Shown: one piece after another, positions 5,461-13,545 of the stretch
Layout of the letters: each line of letters begins with the position of its first letter
Numbering within the stretch: the stretch's first letter is position 1
Assembly (NCBI GenBank): GCA_002329625.1
Contig: DCTP01000150.1
Location: forward strand, 1,137 to 23,382
Source of the DNA: Leptolinea sp. UBA1437
GTDB lineage: Bacteria; Chloroflexota; Anaerolineae; Anaerolineales; Anaerolineaceae
Length of the DNA stretch: 22,246 bases
Direction: 5' to 3'
Made by a program: the position numbers and the translations under genes
The notes under the pieces: generated by a model
Told to the model about the DNA's origin: nothing
Database searches by the model: none
Seen by the model: the letters and a program-made list of their open reading frames with translations, nothing else

Positions 5461-7269
5461 TTGATAACGCCGATTATTGATTTTGACTTGACGAAAATAA
5501 AAACAAAGAATCGTATGGCAGGTATCTGGCAAATGATGTCCGGTTATCGATTAAAGTATTTTTTGGCTATCTTTTCGCAATTGTTTTCCACTATTTTTAA
5601 ATCAAGCGTCTACATCTTGCTTTCCTGGTTTATCGATACATGGCTCATCTCGAATGAACGATCGATCCCCGCTTACGGGATCGGTTTGGGTTTTGTTTTA
5701 TTAGCTCTCTGTGAGGGTTTGTTCACGTTTTATTCCAACAGCACGGCAAACTACATTGCCGAAAAAATGGCTTTGCGGATTAGAAATAACCTGTACGATC
5801 AAATTCAACGATTGAGCTTTACCTATCATTCCACCGTCGATACTGGTGATTTAATTCAAAGGGCAACTTCCGATGTGGATGCCGTCAGGCGGTTTTTCTC
5901 CGAACAGGCGATCGGAATCGGTCGGATATGCTTTTTGTATGGAGTCAATTTCATAGCAATCTATCGGATGGACAGCTCGTTGGCTCTTTCAACTTTGATG
6001 ATCGTTCCGTTGGTCTTTCTTATGGCTCTGTTTTTCTTTCGGAAAATCGGCAAACGCTATGAAGCCTATCAGAATCAAGATGCTCTATTATCCACGATGC
6101 TGCAGGAAAACTTGACCGGTGTACGGGTTGTGAAAGCGTTTGCCCGGCAGGATTATGAAATTGAAAAATATCGAAAAGAGAACTGGAAAAAGTTTTTACT
6201 GGGGAAAAAACTGGTCTTTACCGAAGCTTTATTTTGGCCTTCGACCGATTTGTTATGCGGGTTCCAGATGGTTATTAGCTATATGTTGGGGGCATATGCG
6301 ACGATTTCCGGAAGGATCTCGGTCGGAGATTTTGTCGCTTTTCAGGCACTGATTGTATGGATTATTTGGCCAATCCGAAATATGGGCCGGCTGATTGTCC
6401 AGATGTCTCGCGCATTTATCAGTTTTCAACGGATCATGGAGATTTTTGCGAACGAACAGGAACCGTTGGATGAGGGGACGGTAATGCCTCGAAAGACACC
6501 GGAAGGTGAGATCATTTTTGATCAGGTAAGCTTTGCATATCAACCGGAGAACGAGACCCTGCATGATCTCTCATTTCATGTTTTTCCTGGTCAATCGGTA
6601 GCCATCATTGGGCCGACCGGCAGCGGGAAAACATCACTAATTAATTTGCTTCCTCGGTTTTATGAATATACTTCCGGAAGTATCACTTTGGACGGGCTGG
6701 AATTGAACCAGATCCCGCGTGCCTATTTACGGAAACATATTGGAATCGTTGAACAAGAACCTTTTCTTTTTTCGCGTTCCATTGCTGAGAACATTACTTA
6801 CGGTGCGGGCCGAGAAGTATCGCCGGATGAGATCATTCGGGTGGCAAAAGCTGCCGCGATTCATGAAAGCATCCTTACCTTTGAAAAGGGTTATGATACT
6901 TTGGTTGGCGAACGGGGAGTAACCTTATCCGGCGGTCAGAAGCAACGGATCGCCATAGCCAGAACTTTGTTGAAAAATCCGAAAATTCTCTTGTTAGATG
7001 ATGCCACCTCTTCCGTCGATATGGATACAGAAGTGGAAATAAGGGCGGCGTTGAATGAATTAATGAAAGACCGGACGACTTTCATTATTGCTCATCGAAT
7101 TCAAAGCATTATACAAGCCGATTTGATTCTGGTAATGGACCAGGGAAAAATTGTTCAGTTAGGAACGCATGAAGAATTGATTCAGCAAGAAGGATTTTAT
7201 CAACAAATATTTAACCTTCAATCTCAAATTGAAGAAGCCCTCGAAAAGGAGCTGTCACATGGCGGATAA
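5461..7269 (+). CDS. ABC exporter subunit A (membrane + ATPase half-transporter)
   Basis: A half-transporter of the multidrug/lipid exporter (ABCB-like) type: six membrane helices in residues about 30-320, followed by a nucleotide-binding domain. Visible motifs are Walker A GPTGSGKT (about 385), Q-loop region EQEPFLFSRSIAENI, signature LSGGQKQR (about 489), Walker B LLLDDATSSVD and H-loop IAHR. The residue after the Walker B aspartate is Asp where the catalytic Glu normally sits, so its own ATP site is degenerate while its signature is perfect. The start is TTG at 5461, with AGGA at 5448-5451; the next in-frame ATG (5515) lacks a ribosome site. A 9-residue out-of-frame ORF (5451-5480) overlaps this start. 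It overlaps subunit B by 11 bases. The substrate cannot be predicted. Confidence 0.93.
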   Translation: MITPIIDFDLTKIKTKNRMAGIWQMMSGYRLKYFLAIFSQLFSTIFKSSVYILLSWFIDTWLISNERSIPAYGIGLGFVLLALCEGLFTFYSNSTANYIAEKMALRIRNNLYDQIQRLSFTYHSTVDTGDLIQRATSDVDAVRRFFSEQAIGIGRICFLYGVNFIAIYRMDSSLALSTLMIVPLVFLMALFFFRKIGKRYEAYQNQDALLSTMLQENLTGVRVVKAFARQDYEIEKYRKENWKKFLLGKKLVFTEALFWPSTDLLCGFQMVISYMLGAYATISGRISVGDFVAFQALIVWIIWPIRNMGRLIVQMSRAFISFQRIMEIFANEQEPLDEGTVMPRKTPEGEIIFDQVSFAYQPENETLHDLSFHVFPGQSVAIIGPTGSGKTSLINLLPRFYEYTSGSITLDGLELNQIPRAYLRKHIGIVEQEPFLFSRSIAENITYGAGREVSPDEIIRVAKAAAIHESILTFEKGYDTLVGERGVTLSGGQKQRIAIARTLLKNPKILLLDDATSSVDMDTEVEIRAALNELMKDRTTFIIAHRIQSIIQADLILVMDQGKIVQLGTHEELIQQEGFYQQIFNLQSQIEEALEKELSHGG

Positions 7270-9073
7270 CCAATTTGAAGAAGAAGATTTTCAATCAAAA
7301 TTCAACGGGAACGTAATTAAACGTATTTTTGAATTTGTGATTCCTCATAAGCGATGGTTCTTCCTGTTCTTGTTTTGTACTCTGATTACCAGTGTCATGG
7401 ATTCTCTGCAGGTTTATTTGAATAAACTGTTGCTCGATAATGCCATCGTACCCGGCTTAAAAAGTCAGGTGTTACCTTATTTGAAATATTACGGACTGAC
7501 TGTAATTGTTCAAGCGATTGGAGTTTTCACTTTTGTGTATCTGGCTGGGATGCTTTCAGAACGGATCTGGTATGACTTACGACAAAAAATGTTCGAACAT
7601 CTACAAAAGCTATCGCTTTCTTACTTTTCAGTTACACCGGTCGGTTGGATCATGTCGAGAGTGAATTCGGATAGTTTTAAAATCGCGGATTTGGTAACTT
7701 GGGGAATGGTTGACTCTTCTTTTGCGATTGTCAATATTTTGATTTCCGGTGGATTTATGCTAGCAATTAATTGGAGGATGGCATTAATTGTCTTTGCAGT
7801 TTTCCCGATCATGCTATATGTTTCTTGGCAGTTTCGTAAAAGAATCTTAAGGGAGTTTCGATTGGTTCGAAAATTGAATTCCAAAGTGACCGGTGCGTTT
7901 AATGAGAATATCATGGGTGTAAGGGTGGTAAAAGCGTTTCAACGCGAAGATCAAAATCTGAAAGAATTCAATGATCTGACTTATCCCATGTTTCAATCGG
8001 CTTATAAAGCGGCACGGATGAATGCACTTTTTCTACCATGTATCCAACTTATCTCGTCCATCGCATTGGGATTAATCATCTGGTCAGCCGATTGGCAAAT
8101 CCGCTCAGGATTGATGACGATCGGTGGAATTCAGGCCTTTGTAAACTATGTCACCTCAATGATGTGGCCGGTTCAAGACTTAGCAAGAGTTTATGGGGAA
8201 ATGCAGCAATCCATCGCCTCTGGAGAAAGGATATTTTCTTTGTTAGATACCCGACCTGCGATTATCGATAAGCCAGACGCTTTTGAACCGCAGACCCTAT
8301 GCGGCGAAATTGAATTTGACAACGTCAGTTTTTGGTATGACGATGGTGACGGTAAACCGGTTCTCGAAGATTTTTCTCTCAAAGTAAATCAGGGAGAGAC
8401 CATCGCATTGGTTGGGTCGACCGGGGGAGGAAAGACAACGATTGTAAATCTATTGGCTCGGTTTTATGAACCCCAAAAAGGTGTCATTCGCATCTGCGGC
8501 AGAGATTATCGGGATTTCAAGATGGAAAGTATTCAATCTCGAATCGGAATGGTCTTACAGACCCCTCATCTGTTTTCGGGAACGATTCGGGAAAATATCC
8601 GGTACGGAAAATTGGATGCGACGGATGAGGAAATTGAAGCGGCTGCTCAAAAGGCAGGTGCGGATACTTTTATTCGCTCGTTCCCGCACCAATATGAAGA
8701 ACAGGTGGGAGAAGGCGGTAATCTGCTATCTTTCGGACAAAAGCAATTGATCAGTTTGGCGCGGGCGATATTAGCCGATCCGGAGATTTTCATCATGGAC
8801 GAAGCGACCAGCTCAGTCGATACTTTGACCGAAAATTTGATTCAGCAGGGGATGGACCATATGATGAAAGGGCGGACCAGTTTTATTATCGCTCATCGCC
8901 TTTCCACAATAAAACGCGCAGACCGTATCCTGGTTATCGAAGACGGTAAAATTATCGAAGAGGGTACCCATTTTCAACTGCTGGCAAAAAAAGGAAAATA
9001 TTACCATTTATATACGCAACAGTATCGCGAAGAAAAAGAACGGGATCTGAAACTGAATCCGTTATCCGCATAA
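7259..9073 (+). CDS. ABC exporter subunit B (membrane + ATPase half-transporter)
   Basis: Partner half-transporter, 604 residues, with six helices in residues about 25-320 and a C-terminal nucleotide-binding domain: Walker A GSTGGGKTT (about 386), Q-loop LQTPHLFSGTIRENI, signature LSFGQKQL (about 490), Walker B IFIMDEATSSVD with the catalytic Glu present, and H-loop IAHR. The signature has Phe instead of the first Gly of LSGGQ. In a dimer, subunit A's Walker B Asp and this signature would fall in the same site, giving one silent and one active ATP site. I chose the ATG at 7259 because AAGGAG lies 7 bases upstream (7246-7251); an in-frame ATG at 7229 lacks a ribosome site. The overlap with subunit A indicates coupled translation. 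Confidence 0.93.
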   Translation: MADNQFEEEDFQSKFNGNVIKRIFEFVIPHKRWFFLFLFCTLITSVMDSLQVYLNKLLLDNAIVPGLKSQVLPYLKYYGLTVIVQAIGVFTFVYLAGMLSERIWYDLRQKMFEHLQKLSLSYFSVTPVGWIMSRVNSDSFKIADLVTWGMVDSSFAIVNILISGGFMLAINWRMALIVFAVFPIMLYVSWQFRKRILREFRLVRKLNSKVTGAFNENIMGVRVVKAFQREDQNLKEFNDLTYPMFQSAYKAARMNALFLPCIQLISSIALGLIIWSADWQIRSGLMTIGGIQAFVNYVTSMMWPVQDLARVYGEMQQSIASGERIFSLLDTRPAIIDKPDAFEPQTLCGEIEFDNVSFWYDDGDGKPVLEDFSLKVNQGETIALVGSTGGGKTTIVNLLARFYEPQKGVIRICGRDYRDFKMESIQSRIGMVLQTPHLFSGTIRENIRYGKLDATDEEIEAAAQKAGADTFIRSFPHQYEEQVGEGGNLLSFGQKQLISLARAILADPEIFIMDEATSSVDTLTENLIQQGMDHMMKGRTSFIIAHRLSTIKRADRILVIEDGKIIEEGTHFQLLAKKGKYYHLYTQQYREEKERDLKLNPLSA

Positions 9074-9087
9074 GTTCCTTCAAAGAT

Positions 9088-9117
9088 TCGATTCGAACGG
9101 GTATCGATGGTTTTTTT
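9088..9117 (+). terminator. Weak terminator candidate after the ABC operon
   Basis: TCGAT (9088-9092) and ATCGA (9103-9107) could form a 5-bp stem, followed shortly by seven T residues at 9111-9117. The stem is too short for confidence. Confidence 0.3.
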
Positions 9118-9293
9118 ACAGAAGACAATCTTGGCAAATGTCTTAACAATTATGATATTAATAAGTATATTTTCATGAATCGCCCGCGAATTTTTGAGGA
9201 AAAATGAAGGCAAAAAGTCATTTGATTGAAAATGTTAGAAAAAAAAGATGACAAAATAATTAAGAATATGTTGTTAGACAATAGCCAAAAAAG

Positions 9294-9322
9294 TTGCAAA
9301 TTCCGACCGGAAATGATAAACT
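9294..9322 (+). promoter_or_regulatory. Candidate promoter upstream of ygfK with an internal palindrome
   Basis: TTGCAA (9294-9299), 17 bases, then TAAACT (9317-9322), preceded by TGA to give an extended -10. Inside the spacer is the palindrome TTCCGACCGGAA (9301-9312). A second palindrome, GATGAAAA-GA-TTTTCATC (9329-9346), lies at the predicted start of transcription. Repressor operators commonly sit in both positions. Confidence 0.4.
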
Positions 9323-9328
9323 GAAATT

Positions 9329-9346
9329 GATGAAAAGATTTTCATC
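9329..9346. promoter_or_regulatory. Operator-like inverted repeat upstream of ygfK
   Basis: GATGAAAA (9329-9336) and TTTTCATC (9339-9346) are perfect 8-base arms around the 2-base centre GA, just downstream of a candidate promoter. The regulator is unknown; the IclR gene downstream of ygfK is one candidate. Confidence 0.4.
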
Positions 9347-9455
9347 CAATAAATTCCGTAACAGCATGGATCATCATTTAATTTATAAAGGAAATGAAAA
9401 CCGGAAGAAAATGATGGAATTTAGCGGGAAGATCAATGAACTTTTATCTTATTAA
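9330..9455 (+). CDS. Possible small leaderless ORF, 41 aa
   Basis: An uninterrupted frame ATG...TAA encodes 41 residues beginning MKRFSSNKFRNSMDHHLIY, basic and hydrophilic, with no membrane segment or motif I recognise. No Shine-Dalgarno precedes it, but the predicted transcription start of the promoter at 9294-9322 falls at or within a base of its ATG, so it could be translated from a leaderless mRNA. Its first codons overlap the palindrome at 9329-9346, so the frame could equally be chance within regulatory DNA. Confidence 0.18.
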   Translation: MKRFSSNKFRNSMDHHLIYKGNENRKKMMEFSGKINELLSY

Positions 9456-9528
9456 GATTACGAATTCCCGTTAGCAATTATCAAATATTTATTTTATCAA
9501 TAACGAGTCATTGAAAAGGAGAAAAACG

Positions 9529-12522
9529 ATGAGCGATAGAATGACCTGCATACCCTTTTCCCAATTATTAAATTGGGTCTTTGATGAATATCAATCACAG
9601 GGGACTGTCTTTGGGGTCCATCGACCGTATAAGGCCAAAGAAGGGAAGACGCTGGAATTATTCGGTCGAAAGCTTGAGACTCCGATTGGACCGGCAGCGG
9701 GTCCCCATACCCAGTTGGCGCAGAACATTATTGCCGCATATTTTGCCGGAAGCCGCTTTTTCGAAGTAAAGACCGTTCAAATTATCGACGGTGAAGATTT
9801 ACCCGTATCAAAACCCTGTATTGATGCTGCCGATGAAGGTTATAACATTGAATGGTCGACAGAGCTTACGGTCCCCGATGCGATGGGAGAATACATTAAG
9901 GCTTGGGTTATATTGCATTTGATGGCGAAGGAGATGGGGCTGGGCGCGCAGGATGGATTCCAATTTAATATGAGCGTCGGGTATGATCTCGCCGGCATCC
10001 GATCAGAAAAACTCAATACTTTTATCGATTCAATGATTGAAGCAAAAGATACCGAAGTTTTCAAGAATGCCATTCGAACCGCTAAAGCAAATTTATCCAA
10101 ATTTAAGCATGTGACCGAAGCGGATATCGATGCGATTCCGTCCGCTATTTGTAATTCGGCGACGATATCCACTCTCCACGGGTGTCCGCCTAAGGAAATT
10201 GAAAGTATCGCAACCTATTTGATCACCGAAAAGCATCTAAACACTTTTGTAAAATGCAACCCCACACTGTTGGGATATGACTTTGCCCGGAAGACTTTAG
10301 ATGAAATGGGATATGATTATGTATCCTTCGGTCGATTCCATTTTGAAGATGATCTCCAATATCAGGATGCCGTTCCCATGTTTGAACGATTGATTGATTT
10401 AGCCGCCAGTCACCATCTTCAGTTCGGTGTCAAACTGACCAATACTTTTCCGGTTGATATTAAGCGGCATGAATTGGCCGGTAAAGAAATGTACATGTCC
10501 GGTAAACCGCTTTTTGCATTGACAAGTGCACTGGCAGCGAAACTTTCTAGAGATTTTGACGGAAAATTACGGATCTCTTATTCCGGCGGTGCGGATGCTT
10601 TCAATATCGAAAAAATTGTAGGTGCCGGAATATGGCCGGTGACGATGGCAACGACAATTTTAAAACCGGGCGGATATCAACGATTTCGACAACTAGCGGA
10701 GAAACTGGAAAAGCAAGGGTACCGTTCGTTTGAAGGGGTAAATGTTGCCGCTATCTCTAAAATCGCCGAGGATGCGAAGAAAGATAAACACTATCTGAAG
10801 CCGGCGAAGATGCCGCCTTCTCGAAAGAATAACCGTAAAGTGCCGCTTTTGGATTGTTTTATTGCCGGATGTGAAGAAGGATGTCCGATTCATCAGGATA
10901 TTCCAACCTACATTCGCCTGACGGGAGAAGGAAAATACAAAGAGGCTTTGCAGGTCATTTTGGATAAAAATCCTCTTCCCTTTATTACGGGGACTTTATG
11001 CGCACATCCTTGTATGACAAATTGTGTAAGGAATCATTATGAATCACCGGTAAATATTCGCGGCGTGAAGCTTGAGGCTGCCAAGCAGGGATATGAAAGC
11101 GTTATGCGCGAATTAAAACCGACCGGACATTCGGAGAAAAATGTTGCAATTGTGGGCGGCGGTCCGGCCGGTATCGCAGCAGCTTTTTATCTTTTGCGCG
11201 CTGGAGCGAAGGTCACAATATTTGAAAAGCGACCACGACTCGGCGGAATTGTACGATATGTCATTCCGCGATTCCGGATCGATCCTGCAACGGTCATCAA
11301 CAAGGACTTGGATTTCATTCGGCAATTAGGAGTCGAAATTCATTTGAACACAGAAGTATCTTCGGTGGAAGATTTGAAAACCGGGCTCTTTGATGCCGCG
11401 ATTATAGCTATCGGAGCTCATGTTCCGGCTCAAATCACTATCGAAGGATGTACGCCTCTGCATGCGCTTTCATTCTTGGAAGAGTTCAACAATACTAAGG
11501 GCAAGATGAATATCGGAAAAAATGTTGTGGTGATCGGAGGCGGGAATACTGCCATGGATGTAGCCCGATCGGCCAAACGAACCGAGGGTGTGGAAAATGT
11601 TTATTTGGTTTATCGCAGAACAAAACGATATATGCCTGCCGATGAAGAGGAACTGCAATTGGCATTGAACGACGGAGTAATTTTTAAGGAATTGCTTGCG
11701 CCGGAAAAATGGGAAAACGGAGAATTGATTTGCCGGGTCATGGAACTGGGCGAATACGATGAATCGGGGCGGCGCTCGGTTGCAGAAACCGATCAATATG
11801 TAAAGGTAGCCGCCGATACCGTCATCAGTGCAACGGGTGAAAATGTTTCTACAGATTTCTATCAAGCAAATGGAATTGCCGTAGACACAAAAGGAAAGCC
11901 GGTTGTGAATCCGAAGACTTTGGAATCCAGTAAAGAAAATATCTATATCGTCGGGGACGGGTTATATGGTCCTTCAACGATTGTTCAGGCGATTGCCAAC
12001 AGCATGAAGGCTGCTTCTGCGATTGTCGGATTTGATGTTACTTCCGATGTATTCCAACCTACGCCGAAAGAAAGTATTTATCCGAAGCGCGGCGTTTTGA
12101 TAAAAGAAGAAGATGCCACTCATGAAAGCGAGCGATGTCTTTCATGTTCCACTGTTTGTGAAAACTGCGTCGAAGTCTGTCCGAATCGTGCGAATATTTC
12201 GATTCATGTTCCTGGGAGACCAGAAGCACAAATTATTCATATCGACTATATGTGTAACGAATGCGGAAACTGTGAGACATTTTGTCCGTATAACAGCGGA
12301 CCATACAAAGATAAATTTACTCTTTTCGCCAATGAAAAAGATATGGAAAACAGCAAGAATGCCGGTTTTGTCGTTCTGGATTCAAAAGCGAAGAAATTTA
12401 AAGTTCGTCTGTTTGGCGAAGAATCTATCATTACGCCCGAAAGCAGCGATTTTCCGGAAGGGATTATGGATTTGATGAATTCAGTCTGTGATAATTATCC
12501 CTATTTGATTTTTGAAAAATAA
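9529..12522 (+). CDS. ygfK: YgfK-type FAD/iron-sulfur oxidoreductase (putative selenate reductase subunit family)
   Basis: A 997-residue cytoplasmic protein resembling E. coli YgfK over its whole length. Order: a dihydroorotate/dihydropyrimidine-dehydrogenase-like domain (about 1-420; GPAAGPHTQLAQNII, STLHGCPPKEIE, KCNPTLLGYD, SYSGGAD), an N-terminal GltD-type Fe-S segment (C443, C448, C452, then LCAHPCMTNC), an FAD Rossmann motif (VGGGPAGIAAA, G543-G548), an NAD(P)H Rossmann motif (IGGGNTAMDVA, 669-679), and a ferredoxin-like end with clusters C870-x2-C873-x3-C877-x2-C880-x3-C884 and C909-x2-C912-x2-C915-x3-C919. In E. coli and gut anaerobes ygfK lies in anaerobic purine/urate degradation clusters; its exact reaction is unsettled. 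No purine genes are in this window. The start is ATG 9529, with AAGGAG at 9516-9521; an in-frame TTG at 9511 precedes the ribosome site. Confidence 0.92.
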   Translation: MSDRMTCIPFSQLLNWVFDEYQSQGTVFGVHRPYKAKEGKTLELFGRKLETPIGPAAGPHTQLAQNIIAAYFAGSRFFEVKTVQIIDGEDLPVSKPCIDAADEGYNIEWSTELTVPDAMGEYIKAWVILHLMAKEMGLGAQDGFQFNMSVGYDLAGIRSEKLNTFIDSMIEAKDTEVFKNAIRTAKANLSKFKHVTEADIDAIPSAICNSATISTLHGCPPKEIESIATYLITEKHLNTFVKCNPTLLGYDFARKTLDEMGYDYVSFGRFHFEDDLQYQDAVPMFERLIDLAASHHLQFGVKLTNTFPVDIKRHELAGKEMYMSGKPLFALTSALAAKLSRDFDGKLRISYSGGADAFNIEKIVGAGIWPVTMATTILKPGGYQRFRQLAEKLEKQGYRSFEGVNVAAISKIAEDAKKDKHYLKPAKMPPSRKNNRKVPLLDCFIAGCEEGCPIHQDIPTYIRLTGEGKYKEALQVILDKNPLPFITGTLCAHPCMTNCVRNHYESPVNIRGVKLEAAKQGYESVMRELKPTGHSEKNVAIVGGGPAGIAAAFYLLRAGAKVTIFEKRPRLGGIVRYVIPRFRIDPATVINKDLDFIRQLGVEIHLNTEVSSVEDLKTGLFDAAIIAIGAHVPAQITIEGCTPLHALSFLEEFNNTKGKMNIGKNVVVIGGGNTAMDVARSAKRTEGVENVYLVYRRTKRYMPADEEELQLALNDGVIFKELLAPEKWENGELICRVMELGEYDESGRRSVAETDQYVKVAADTVISATGENVSTDFYQANGIAVDTKGKPVVNPKTLESSKENIYIVGDGLYGPSTIVQAIANSMKAASAIVGFDVTSDVFQPTPKESIYPKRGVLIKEEDATHESERCLSCSTVCENCVEVCPNRANISIHVPGRPEAQIIHIDYMCNECGNCETFCPYNSGPYKDKFTLFANEKDMENSKNAGFVVLDSKAKKFKVRLFGEESIITPESSDFPEGIMDLMNSVCDNYPYLIFEK

Positions 12523-12542
12523 GCATACTTGCTGATGGGTGC

Positions 12543-12581
12543 AATAAAGCGGGAAGGAAATTTTCTTCCCGCTTTATTTTT
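12543..12581 (+). terminator. Rho-independent terminator of ygfK
   Basis: A 14-bp perfect stem, AATAAAGCGGGAAG (12543-12556) with CTTCCCGCTTTATT (12565-12578), has an 8-base loop and is followed by more T residues. It isolates ygfK from the iclR promoter. Confidence 0.93.
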
Positions 12582-12633
12582 CCAAAGGAAAAATTCCGAA
12601 AAAACTCATCTGTAATAATGCAAAAATTGCCCC

Positions 12634-12662
12634 TTGCAAAATCAGGAAGATGTTCTTATAAT
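12634..12662 (+). promoter_or_regulatory. Promoter of the iclR-citrate synthase operon
   Basis: TTGCAA (12634-12639), exactly 17 bases, then consensus TATAAT (12657-12662). The predicted start is near 12669, followed by the operator-like repeat at 12681 and the iclR start at 12716. Confidence 0.8.
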
Positions 12663-12680
12663 TTGTTTATTCATCATTAA

Positions 12681-12707
12681 ACGGGACGCTGTCCCGTAAA
12701 ACAGGAC
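12681..12707. promoter_or_regulatory. Operator-like palindrome before iclR (probable autoregulatory site)
   Basis: ACGGGAC (12681-12687), GCT, GTCCCGT (12691-12697) is a perfect 7-bp inverted repeat in the 5' untranslated region. A further half-site-like CAGGAC (12702-12707) overlaps the ribosome binding site. The spacing and position fit repression by the adjacent IclR-family protein; that link is inference. Confidence 0.6.
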
Positions 12708-12715
12708 AAAATGCA

Positions 12716-13501
12716 ATGGCTGAAAAGGAAAGTTATTTACATCGAGTATTTGCTTTATTGGATTGTTTTACGGCAGAACGTCCCGAATTGGGAGTGCGGG
12801 AAGCTTCCCGTATGTTAGGAATTTCACGGAGTGCCACCGGCAGGCTGATGAGTGAATTACGGAATGAAGGTGTATTAACACAGGATTTGGACACTTCTTT
12901 ATACAGCCTGGGCGGAAGAGTAATCCGCTGGGCAGGGGTCTATGAAGCGGCATCGGATTTGAGTGTAAAAGCCCTGCCTTATATCCGTCAATTATTAAAT
13001 AAAACCAATGAAACGGTAAGCCTATATGTGGTGGAAGGCAATGAACGAGTCTGTATCGAACGCTTAGAAAGTCGCCAAAACGTTCGAATTGTGGAACCGA
13101 TCGGACAACGGTTAAAACTATATGCCGGTTCGGGAGGACGTGCGATTTTGGCTTTTATGCCTCCGGAAGAAATTAACCGCATTTTGAAATTGGCTGAGCA
13201 GGAAATTACGGAAGGAGATGTTCAGGAACAAATTCGGGAAATCCGGGAACATCTTGAAGAAGTAAGAAAGACCGGTGTCGCAATCAGTCATGGGCAGTGG
13301 GTGGACGGCGCATCGGGGATCGCAGCCCCAATATTTGATGAAAGCGGATTACCGATCGGTTCGGTATCTGTTTCGGGGCCGACAAACCGATTTAGGAATC
13401 AAAAAACATTGGATGCTTATCGAGAACTGCTTTTATCAACAATGGAAAAGTTATCCAATGAAATGGGATATCGAAGTGATCGGATCATTGCGAATCCATA
13501 A
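12716..13501 (+). CDS. IclR-family transcriptional regulator
   Basis: A DNA-binding regulator of 261 residues, the typical IclR length. The N-terminal winged helix-turn-helix covers residues about 8-65 (VREASRMLGISRSATGRLMSEL, recognition helix about 37-47). It is followed by the IclR effector-binding domain (KTNETVSLYVVEGNERVCIERLESRQNVRIVEPIGQ..., GSGGRAILAFMP, ISHGQWVDGASGIAAPIFDESG, GSVSVSGP). Members often respond to small carboxylates or aromatic acids; the ligand here is unknown. The ATG at 12716 has AGGA at 12703-12706. A consensus promoter and a perfect palindrome precede it. The next gene, citrate synthase, starts 44 bases later with no terminator between, so the two are probably co-transcribed and controlled by this protein. 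ygfK upstream is separated by a terminator. Confidence 0.93.
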   Translation: MAEKESYLHRVFALLDCFTAERPELGVREASRMLGISRSATGRLMSELRNEGVLTQDLDTSLYSLGGRVIRWAGVYEAASDLSVKALPYIRQLLNKTNETVSLYVVEGNERVCIERLESRQNVRIVEPIGQRLKLYAGSGGRAILAFMPPEEINRILKLAEQEITEGDVQEQIREIREHLEEVRKTGVAISHGQWVDGASGIAAPIFDESGLPIGSVSVSGPTNRFRNQKTLDAYRELLLSTMEKLSNEMGYRSDRIIANP

Positions 13502-13545
13502 AACAGAAAAAAGAGGAATTCAAATCCAATTACAGGAGGAATGAA

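Larger units (their letters stand above)
9118..9528. other. AT-rich non-coding region upstream of ygfK
   Basis: About 410 bases with no convincing protein gene and very AT-rich composition. It contains a candidate promoter (9294-9322), two short palindromes (9301-9312 and 9329-9346) and a possible 41-residue ORF (9330-9455). No tRNA, known riboswitch or insertion-sequence end is recognisable. The stretch 9456-9515 directly before the ygfK ribosome site shows no clear promoter of its own. Confidence 0.6.

Noticed and set aside
7229..7258. ATG at 7229 as start of ABC subunit B
   Set aside because: No Shine-Dalgarno precedes it, while the in-frame ATG at 7259 has AAGGAG at the right distance.
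9511..9528. TTG at 9511 as start of YgfK
   Set aside because: The AAGGAG ribosome site lies downstream of it and serves the ATG at 9529.
9074..9528. Insertion-sequence remnant or CRISPR in the longest intergenic region
   Set aside because: No direct-repeat array, no transposase fragment and no paired terminal inverted repeats with target duplication were found by eye.
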